5,368 nt of DNA from Candidatus Arcanibacter lacustris. Lineage in GTDB: Bacteria; Pseudomonadota; Alphaproteobacteria; Rickettsiales; Arcanibacteraceae. Positions 1 through 4,659 of the stretch are shown here, piece by piece. The stretch is taken from positions 1-5,368 of the forward strand of contig JYHA01000139.1 of the NCBI GenBank assembly GCA_000970895.1, read 5' to 3'. The translations under genes were made by a program, and so were the position numbers. The notes below the pieces were generated by a model that did no database searches, was not told the origin of the DNA, and worked only from the letters and a program-made list of their open reading frames with translations. Each line of letters starts with the position of its first letter. Position 1 is the first letter of the stretch.

Positions 1-20
1 TTTTATTTTTTGGCCTACTC

Positions 21-66
21 AATAAAAAAATCTTTAAATATCTTGATATTAGAAGATTTTTTTATT
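21..66. terminator. AT-rich hairpin, probable bidirectional terminator
   Basis: Bases 21-34 are perfectly complementary to 53-66 (14 bp, including AAAAAAATCTT at 24-34 and AAGATTTTTTT at 53-63). A T-G wobble (35/52), one mismatch and an inner 5-bp stem (37-41/46-50) follow, closing on a CTTG loop. Each strand leaves the stem through a T-run, so it could end transcription from either side: an unseen gene to the left reading rightward, or leftward transcription coming from the porin side. The stem has very few G-C pairs, so thermodynamic strength is the weak point. The structure is read directly; the terminator role is inferred. Confidence 0.45.
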
Positions 67-97
67 TTCGTATTCCATTAAAATAAAAAGCGATATG

Positions 98-166
98 TAT
101 AATTATTTATGGTATTTGATATAACTCAAGATAAAAATCTCAACAATCCAAATTTGTTAATACAAT
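98..166 (+). promoter_or_regulatory. Candidate promoter elements upstream of the porin gene
   Basis: Two possible -10 boxes precede the porin: a perfect TATAAT at 98-103 with TG just before it, and TACAAT at 161-166. Neither has a convincing -35 box at 16-18 bases, so the true start of transcription is open. The first would give a leader of about 115 bases and the second about 55. In such AT-rich sequence, -10 matches arise by chance, so confidence is low. Confidence 0.25.
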
Positions 167-225
167 GTTAGCAAAGGCAATATATATTTCATGCTCAACC
201 TAAATTAACCAAGTGAGGATTTTAT

Positions 226-1605
226 ATGAATAAATACTATAAAAAGGCTATTATTGGTACTGCTCTTATTTCGAGTTTGCTTGTGAGCACAGCATTTGCT
301 GACGATCATAAGCATAAACATCACCATAAACTAGATCATAAGCTAAAAATGCTAGAAGAAAAAATAGCTAAATTAGAACATGATGTAGAAAAAAATCAAG
401 CTCAAGAACATAAAAAGACTAATGGAGTTAAATTTTCTCTAGTACCTGGTCCTAAATTTGAATCAGAAGATGGTAAATATAGCCTAATGATTGGTGGTTA
501 TGTAATGAATCACTGGGGTTTCTTTAGTGGAGATAAAGCTACGACAAAACATAGATCGGGTTCAACCATGAAAAATGCTAGAATTAGCATAAGTGGTAAT
601 TTCGGACCAGATTGGTCTTATAAATTAGAAAATAATTTTGTAGGATCTAATAATACTGTTGGTGCAGCTGCTGGTACTGCTGGTTCTGCAAGTTATAATA
701 AGATTGGTGATGCTTATATAGCATATTCAGGTATCGATCATCTTAATATTAAAGTTGGTCAAATGCTTGAGCCAATTAGTTTAGATTGGTTAAGAAAACC
801 TACAAATCTAGCTTTTTTTGAGAATGCTCTAATATCTAATCTTGCTCCTGGAAAAGAATTAGGCTTTGCTTTAAATGCTTATCATAAATATGGTACATTA
901 ACAGCTGGATTTTATGGCAATAATGCGGCATCAGGAAATCAGATGAATCAACATAGTTCTTTTGCAGCACGTGCAACTTTGTTACCGATTCATGATGAAA
1001 ATAGCTTGGTGCATTTTGCTGTATCAGGAAATGTAGCAAGACCTGAAAAAACTTCTACTTCAACTGGTAGATCTGTGAGCTATAGTTCATATCCTGCAAC
1101 GCAAATAGCAAGTAAATTGGTAACAGCTTCTATTGCTAATGTTACTAATACAAAATTACTAGGTTATGAAACTGCCTTGATGTATAAGAATTTTTCTTTG
1201 ATAGGTGAGTATCTACAAACTACAGTTAGTCGTACTGGTAATAAGGCAGTTAAATTCAAAGGTCACTATATTCAAGCTGGCTGGGTGTTAACTGGTGAAA
1301 AAGTTGGTTACGATGCTAAGTCTGGTGCTTTAACAGGCGTTACTCCTGCTAATAGCTTCGACTTAAAAGCTGGTCATTGGGGAGCTGTTGAGTTAGTCGC
1401 AAGATATAATTATCTAGACCTAAATGATAGAAAAAATAATATTCTAGGTGGCTCTCTCAAAGAATATGATACAGCTCTTAATTGGTATGCTAATAATTAT
1501 GTTAAATTATCTGCACAATATTCGAAGATTAAAGCAGATAAACATGCTGTAGTACCAAATAATAAATATAATGCTTACTTGTTTGGTGCGCAATTTGCGT
1601 TCTAG
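226..1605 (+). CDS. Outer-membrane porin, OprO/OprP (phosphate-selective porin) family, with His-rich N-terminus
   Basis: This is a predicted beta-barrel porin that lets small, possibly anionic, solutes cross the outer membrane; the substrate cannot be read from sequence. Residues 1-25 form a signal peptide (KK near the start, hydrophobic core, AFA cleavage site). A His/Lys-rich stretch follows (six His in residues 28-38), then a probable coiled coil (about 36-63). The barrel starts near residue 66. Family-like segments are RISISG (119-124), DWSYKLE (129-135), DAYIAYSGIDHLNIKVGQ (162-179), EPISLDWL (182-189) and LAPGKELGF (206-214). The protein ends in the alternating aromatic pattern YLFGAQFAF with a terminal Phe, the usual BAM recognition signal. 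GTGAGG at 213-218, seven bases before ATG, supports the start. Residues 146-157 are a low-complexity Gly/Ala/Ser loop. A hairpin 27 bases past the stop suggests a single-gene transcript. The family assignment is firm; ion selectivity is not. Confidence 0.9.
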   Translation: MNKYYKKAIIGTALISSLLVSTAFADDHKHKHHHKLDHKLKMLEEKIAKLEHDVEKNQAQEHKKTNGVKFSLVPGPKFESEDGKYSLMIGGYVMNHWGFFSGDKATTKHRSGSTMKNARISISGNFGPDWSYKLENNFVGSNNTVGAAAGTAGSASYNKIGDAYIAYSGIDHLNIKVGQMLEPISLDWLRKPTNLAFFENALISNLAPGKELGFALNAYHKYGTLTAGFYGNNAASGNQMNQHSSFAARATLLPIHDENSLVHFAVSGNVARPEKTSTSTGRSVSYSSYPATQIASKLVTASIANVTNTKLLGYETALMYKNFSLIGEYLQTTVSRTGNKAVKFKGHYIQAGWVLTGEKVGYDAKSGALTGVTPANSFDLKAGHWGAVELVARYNYLDLNDRKNNILGGSLKEYDTALNWYANNYVKLSAQYSKIKADKHAVVPNNKYNAYLFGAQFAF

Positions 1606-1631
1606 TTAGTTTGTTTTATGTAGTGTTTTAC

Positions 1632-1663
1632 CGTCAATTAGGGAATATTATCCCTAATTGACG
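1632..1663. terminator. 13-bp perfect hairpin after the porin gene
   Basis: CGTCAATTAGGGA (1632-1644) is the exact reverse complement of 1651-1663, with a six-base loop ATATTA. It lies 27 bases after the porin stop codon, the expected place for a terminator or a 3'-end stabiliser of an abundant porin mRNA. No T-run follows on either strand, so it is not a classical intrinsic terminator. Its 3' arm also contains the -35 box of the next promoter. Confidence 0.55.
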
Positions 1664-1686
1664 TAATACCAAATGCCATAAATAAT
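1658..1686 (+). promoter_or_regulatory. Sigma70-type promoter for the 67-codon gene
   Basis: TTGACG (1658-1663, 5 of 6 matches to TTGACA) is followed after exactly 17 bases by AATAAT (1681-1686, 5 of 6 matches to TATAAT). This is the best-matching promoter seen in the window. Transcription would begin around 1692-1694, leaving a leader of only about 11-13 bases before the ATG at 1705, which fits the lack of a ribosome binding site there. The -35 box lies wholly inside the 3' arm of the preceding hairpin. Confidence 0.5.
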
Positions 1687-1704
1687 TTAATGTTGTGTTT
1701 TTAG

Positions 1705-1908
1705 ATGTCGATAATAAATAAAATAAAAAATCTACTAGGTGATCACCATATAGAAAATGAGATATTAGTATTAAATAAACTAGTACAAGAAGAGGAAGCT
1801 GTTCAGGCCACCTTTCATACAGGAAATATGAAAGCTCCAGTGATTGCTAAAAAAGAATATCACCATGTAAATACTATTGAGGATATCATTGATCAAATGA
1901 AGAAATAA
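1705..1908 (+). CDS. Hypothetical 67-residue protein
   Basis: I do not recognise this protein. It is short and soluble-looking, with no signal peptide or membrane segment. The N-terminal half looks helical and charged (NKIKNLLG, then ENEILVLNKLVQEEEAVQ). There are two His pairs (14-15 and 53-54), and a helical C-terminus TIEDIIDQMKK. The frame is closed by TAG immediately before the ATG at 1705, so this is the first possible start. There is no Shine-Dalgarno sequence. A good promoter 19 bases upstream predicts a very short leader, so nearly leaderless translation is possible. The last eight sense codons lie in the 5' arm and loop edge of a long hairpin and the stop codon sits in its loop, so part of the C-terminal sequence may be constrained by RNA structure. 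The promoter, a plausible protein composition and the 3' hairpin favour a real gene. It could instead be a chance frame. Confidence 0.55.
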   Translation: MSIINKIKNLLGDHHIENEILVLNKLVQEEEAVQATFHTGNMKAPVIAKKEYHHVNTIEDIIDQMKK

Positions 1909-1928
1909 TATTATTTGATCAATGATAT
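1883..1928. terminator. Long hairpin overlapping the end of the 67-codon gene
   Basis: Bases 1883-1898 and 1913-1928 are a perfect 16-bp inverted repeat, extended by a G-T wobble and an A-T pair to leave a ten-base loop (1901-1910) that contains the stop codon TAA. An outer 7-bp pairing (TATTGAG at 1875-1881 with CTCAATA at 1946-1952) can stack outside it across a bulge. It lies between two converging genes, where a two-way transcription barrier would be expected. No T-run follows on either strand, so mRNA stabilisation is an alternative role. Confidence 0.5.
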
Positions 1929-1971
1929 AAGGCGTGAATTGATATCTCAATACCACAAATTTTAGTTTTAG

Positions 1972-1998
1972 AAAAAGTTAGATAATCACCTAATTATC
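1972..1998 (-). terminator. Weak terminator candidate of the 156-codon gene
   Basis: On the - strand, GATAAT (1998-1993) pairs with ATTATC (1986-1981) across a six-base loop and is followed within a few bases by CTTTTTC. The stem is short, AT-rich and contains the stop codon TAA of the gene, so this is a weak example of an intrinsic terminator. Confidence 0.3.
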
Positions 1999-2464
1999 CA
2001 TTTAAGTAAGGTGAGCTTACATCAAGGCCATAAAAAGTGGCAACTGGTGCTTCTGCATGAGCAACAGGATAATAACTTCCACCTGAATTCTCTGTTGCGA
2101 TTATGTTTTCAAATGTTGTTGCAATAAATTCTATTACTTCTTCTACAGTACCATTATCTGTTCTATCATTTGGATCTAACATTCTCATAAGGTTTGTAGT
2201 ATATAACCCAAGAAAATCAGGGTTTATTCTTTCTAGATGTTCTATTGCTTGACTTAGTCTGATAATTTCTGCAACTTGTTGGCGTAAGTTTGGATCTAAA
2301 GGGCTATTTGGTAATAGTTGATCCATTTGTATAAAAGTGCCACGAAATTCATCAAGGTCCCAAGGATTTGATGGTCTGATTGAGTCATCTACTGAATTCA
2401 TTAAATCACGAAAATATTGTTCTTCATCTTCAGTATAGGGATTTGAGTTAGTTGTGTTTTTCAA
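1994..2464 (-). CDS. Hypothetical acidic 156-residue protein, TTG start
   Basis: I do not recognise this protein. It is strongly acidic: by hand count about 27 Asp/Glu against nine Lys/Arg, with a single Lys (residue 2). That is striking in an AT-rich genome where AAA-coded Lys is normally common. There is no signal peptide or long hydrophobic segment. Residues 1-60 are polar and Pro/Asn/Asp-rich and may be disordered. Residues 61-125 look helical (RQQVAEIIRLSQAIEHL, then VEEVIEFIATTFENII). The C-terminal 30 residues are Gly/Ser/Tyr/Pro-rich. The start is TTG at 2464, supported by AAAGGA seven bases upstream. An in-frame stop lies just beyond (2488-2486), and the next internal ATG is residue 22. 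It is on the same strand as uppS-cdsA-dxr but about 350 bases downstream with its own leader, so it is probably a separate unit. A secreted or accessory role is possible but unproven. Confidence 0.75.
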   Translation of the reverse strand: MKNTTNSNPYTEDEEQYFRDLMNSVDDSIRPSNPWDLDEFRGTFIQMDQLLPNSPLDPNLRQQVAEIIRLSQAIEHLERINPDFLGLYTTNLMRMLDPNDRTDNGTVEEVIEFIATTFENIIATENSGGSYYPVAHAEAPVATFYGLDVSSPYLNG

Positions 2465-2471
2465 GCTTATT

Positions 2472-2477
2472 TCCTTT
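2472..2477 (-). promoter_or_regulatory. Ribosome binding site fixing the TTG start
   Basis: AAAGGA reads from 2477 to 2472 on the - strand, seven bases from TTG at 2464. It is the only good Shine-Dalgarno match near the frame opening, and no ATG or GTG is available between the upstream in-frame stop and this TTG. Confidence 0.65.
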
Positions 2478-2511
2478 GTTTTTTGTTAATTTAATTTAAA
2501 TAAATTCATCT

Positions 2512-2535
2512 TAATTAAAATAGATATTTTAATTA
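2512..2535. repeat. 24-base perfect AT palindrome in the leader of the 156-codon gene
   Basis: TAATTAAAATA (2512-2522) and TATTTTAATTA (2525-2535) are exact reverse complements around GA. It sits 48 bases upstream of the TTG start. It could be an operator for a dimeric regulator or a hairpin in the 5' leader. A -10-like TAAAAT on the - strand (2531-2526) lies within it, without a convincing -35 box. All-A/T composition makes chance more likely than for a GC-containing palindrome of this size. Confidence 0.35.
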
Positions 2536-2540
2536 TTTAC

Positions 2541-2624
2541 ACGAAAGAGCCTGTCTTTGTAAGATACTTTATTTGGTAAAGCAAGCTTTGTATAGATCCG
2601 ATGCAAAGAAAAGAGCATTTTTTC
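2541..2624. other. Intergenic stretch with three consecutive small hairpins
   Basis: I see no gene here. Three hairpins follow each other: AAAGA/TCTTT (2544-2548/2554-2558), CTTTA/TAAAG (2567-2571/2577-2581) and CTTTGTAT/ATGCAAAG (2586-2593/2601-2608, one wobble). A run of six T (2618-2623) lies shortly after on the + strand. CTTTGTA occurs twice (2555-2561 and 2586-2592). This could be a small structured RNA, the leader of the - strand gene, or decayed sequence. None of these is proven. Confidence 0.3.
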
Positions 2625-2661
2625 GAATTTAAGTTATGGATCTAGCTCAATGAATTTGTGA

Positions 2662-2791
2662 TATAGTGTTTTCATTTAATGTTTACAGGTCGTCGATGTA
2701 CTCGGGTTCTTCGGTGCTCATGTACTAAGATGTACATTCCGCTCCTCGACCACTCGCTCTCCTACTGTAAACAATAACTGAAAACACTATA
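2662..2791. repeat. Nested 130-base palindrome downstream of dxr
   Basis: TATAGTGTTTTCA (2662-2674) is the exact reverse complement of 2779-2791. Inside it, after a partly paired six-base spacer on each side, GTTTACAG (2681-2688) pairs with CTGTAAAC (2765-2772). The outer 13-bp stem begins 21 bases past the dxr stop on the - strand, so it may be the 3'-end hairpin of the uppS-cdsA-dxr transcript. No T-run follows on either strand. If the inner element is removed, a simple 13-bp hairpin with a nine-base loop remains. Confidence 0.7.
2681..2772. mobile_element. Small palindromic repeat element (MITE or Rickettsia-type palindromic repeat)
   Basis: This is a 92-base block with 8-bp terminal inverted repeats (GTTTACAG/CTGTAAAC), flanked on both sides by AAT (2678-2680 and 2773-2775), which could be a 3-base target duplication. 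Its core (2689-2764) has 40 G/C of 76 bases (about 53%), well above the surroundings. An internal hairpin ATGTAC/GTACAT (2720-2725/2732-2737) lies near its middle. It codes for no transposase and would have to move in trans. It resembles palindromic repeats scattered in genomes of Rickettsia relatives; that is recollection, not a search result. Confidence 0.6.
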
Positions 2792-2811
2792 AGTGAAGGG
2801 AGGAACTTAAA

Positions 2812-3963
2812 TTAAGTTTTTGTAATGTGCGTAGCAAAAACTCTTGCTTTTTCATCTATTTCTAAAATTTGTTCGATATTTTTAGGGTTTTCTGTAGAGA
2901 ATTTATCTAGAGTACGTGCGACAATATCCACAATATCAGTAAATTTAATTTTTCCCTTTAGGAATCTATCTACTGCCACTTCATTTGCCCCGTTCATAAT
3001 AATTTGTGCGCCAAGTCCTAATTTTACAACATTAGTTACTAATTTTAGGCTTGGGAATTTTGCTAAATCTGGCTCTAAAAATGTCAATTTCGCTATTTGG
3101 CTTAAATTTAACTTAGCTAAATTATTACTTTTTCTTACCGGATAATTAAGGGCAAAATCAATAGGAATTCTCATATCCGCAATGCCCATTTGAGCCAAAG
3201 TTGATCCATCAATATAAGAAACCATACTATGGACAATTGATTCTGGGTGAATGATGGGCGTAATTTTTTCAATATCAATTTTAAATAGATAGTAAGCTTC
3301 AATAATTTCTAATACTTTATTCATCATAGTGGCTGAATCAATAGAAATTTTAGAGCCCATTTTCCATCTCGGGTGATTTAATGCTTGTGAGATAGTAACT
3401 GATGATAGCTGATCTAGGGGTAAGTCTAAAAATGGTCCGCCAGATGCTGTTAATATTATTTTATCTACATAATGAGGGTTGTCAAAGTCAAAAATTTGGA
3501 AAATAGCATTATGTTCTGAATCAACAGGAATAATTTTAACATTATTTTTGCTCGCTGCATCTAACATCAAATCACCTGCGCAGACTAAGCTTTCTTTATT
3601 GGCCAAAGCTATATTACAACCAGCATTAATAGCTCCCATGGTTGGCTTTAATCCTGCCATACCCACTATTGCTGACATTGTTATATCGGTTTTTTCTCCA
3701 GCTGCATCTACAAGGGAATTTTTACCAGTGAAGATTTTTATTTTACTGCCTGATAGTAGCTCCTGGGCCCTAGGGTATAATGATTCATCTTCAAATGCTA
3801 TGATTTTTGCATCAAATTCTAAAGCTTGGCTACATAAAAGTTCGATATTATTATTTGCAGTAAGAGCAATTATTTTAAATCTATCTTTTTCTTGGGCGAT
3901 AATGTCCAATGTATTTCTACCGATAGTGCCGGTCGATCCAAGAATCGATAAGGTTTTTATCAC
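2812..3963 (-). CDS. dxr: 1-deoxy-D-xylulose 5-phosphate reductoisomerase
   Basis: Cytosolic enzyme that rearranges and reduces 1-deoxy-D-xylulose 5-phosphate to 2-C-methyl-D-erythritol 4-phosphate with NADPH, the committed step of the MEP isoprenoid pathway and the target of fosmidomycin. The NADPH motif GSTGTIG is at residues 9-15 and ANKESL at 121-126. Metal ligands are D148 and E150 (PVDSEHNAIFQ) and E219. The substrate site includes S174 (TASGGPF), H197, S210, N215 and K216 (DSATMMNKVLEIIEAY). HPESIVHSMV (239-248) and GANEVAV (325-331) are also family motifs. The length, 383 residues, is slightly shorter than E. coli (398), and all key residues are present. The start is GTG at 3963, directly abutting the cdsA stop codon, with only a distant GGGG ten bases upstream, so translation probably couples to cdsA. 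It is the last gene of the operon seen here. Its presence implies that the organism makes its own isoprenoids. Confidence 0.97.
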   Translation of the reverse strand: MIKTLSILGSTGTIGRNTLDIIAQEKDRFKIIALTANNNIELLCSQALEFDAKIIAFEDESLYPRAQELLSGSKIKIFTGKNSLVDAAGEKTDITMSAIVGMAGLKPTMGAINAGCNIALANKESLVCAGDLMLDAASKNNVKIIPVDSEHNAIFQIFDFDNPHYVDKIILTASGGPFLDLPLDQLSSVTISQALNHPRWKMGSKISIDSATMMNKVLEIIEAYYLFKIDIEKITPIIHPESIVHSMVSYIDGSTLAQMGIADMRIPIDFALNYPVRKSNNLAKLNLSQIAKLTFLEPDLAKFPSLKLVTNVVKLGLGAQIIMNGANEVAVDRFLKGKIKFTDIVDIVARTLDKFSTENPKNIEQILEIDEKARVFATHITKT

Positions 3964-4659
3964 TTAAAAAATACCCCATTTATCAAATAATAATACCGCA
4001 ACTACTTTTGGAGCAACTGGTACTAAACTATCTACCCTATCTAATATGCCACCATGACCTGGTACCATTTTTCCACTATCTTTAACATTGAAATGACGCT
4101 TGATCCATGATTCAACCATATCGCCAATTTGTCCATAGATAGATAATACGATACTCATTAAAATTAAAATATCAGGTCTTTGTGAACCAGTAAGTTTCGC
4201 CGTTGCATAACCAACTCCTGTTGATGCTAAAACACCAGCTACAAAGCCAGACCAAGTTTTGTTAGGGCTTATACTTGGCCATATTTTCCAACCACCAACA
4301 GTGCTTCCTACTAGATAGGCTGCAATATCAGTAGCCCAGACATTGGCTAACAACCAAAATATTATACTCATACCTTTATGTTGTTCTCTAATCCAGATTA
4401 AAGACAAGCAAGGTAGTAAGATATAAAATAAACCAATGATTTTCCACATCATATTTTGCTTATCTGTAGCGTCTTTATTTTTAGTTACTTCACTCCATTC
4501 AAAAGCCATTAATACAGCCATTACCAAAATCATCCCCTTGAAGAAAAAACTTCCCAAATAAACATCATAAATTACAATAGGAGCAGCGATCAGCGCAGTT
4601 AAGCTTCTTACCATGAAGTTTTTATTGAAAATGCTTGATTGGTTATTTTGTTTTGCCAT
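3964..4659 (-). CDS. cdsA: Phosphatidate cytidylyltransferase (CDP-diglyceride synthase)
   Basis: Inner-membrane enzyme that makes CDP-diacylglycerol from phosphatidate and CTP, the precursor of phosphatidylethanolamine, phosphatidylglycerol and cardiolipin. I chose ATG at 4659, giving 231 residues, because AGAGAG lies seven bases upstream and the protein then begins like a normal cytosolic N-terminus. The longer frame would start at a TTG at 4710 and overlap uppS by 68 bases. Hydrophobic segments lie at about 18-56, 72-90, 98-119, 136-154 and 162-178. Family motifs are WATDIAAY (108-115), SPNKTWSG (131-138) and the C-terminal signature from S184 to D210, containing K187-R188, K193-D194, PGHGG and LDRVD; these residues bind metal and CTP. 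The gene overlaps the end of uppS by 17 bases and abuts dxr. The protein is somewhat shorter than E. coli CdsA, as in other alphaproteobacteria. Confidence 0.95.
   Translation of the reverse strand: MAKQNNQSSIFNKNFMVRSLTALIAAPIVIYDVYLGSFFFKGMILVMAVLMAFEWSEVTKNKDATDKQNMMWKIIGLFYILLPCLSLIWIREQHKGMSIIFWLLANVWATDIAAYLVGSTVGGWKIWPSISPNKTWSGFVAGVLASTGVGYATAKLTGSQRPDILILMSIVLSIYGQIGDMVESWIKRHFNVKDSGKMVPGHGGILDRVDSLVPVAPKVVAVLLFDKWGIF

Noticed and set aside
116..121. TTGATA as a -35 box for the porin
   Set aside because: It is a good hexamer but no -10-like sequence lies 16-18 bases downstream (around 138-145).
836..1039. 67-codon open frame on the - strand inside the porin gene
   Set aside because: It lies entirely within a well-supported porin gene on the other strand, has no ribosome binding site that I can see, and resembles no protein I know.
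2541..2624. tRNA or tRNA remnant
   Set aside because: The small stems do not form a cloverleaf; no TTCGA-type T-loop, anticodon arm or acceptor stem with CCA could be placed.
2681..2772. CRISPR repeat or integron-type attachment site
   Set aside because: There is only one copy in the window with no spacers or repeated units, and no integrase or cas gene. Terminal inverted repeats fit a small mobile repeat better.
2825..3145. 106-codon + strand frame antisense to dxr
   Set aside because: It is a mirror of the dxr coding sequence, Ser/Phe/Ile-rich as expected from reading a Lys/Glu/Asp-rich gene backwards.
3479..3967. 162-codon + strand frame antisense to dxr
   Set aside because: It overlaps the conserved NADPH and metal-binding half of dxr, which has all key residues. 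The open frame is a by-product of its codon use.
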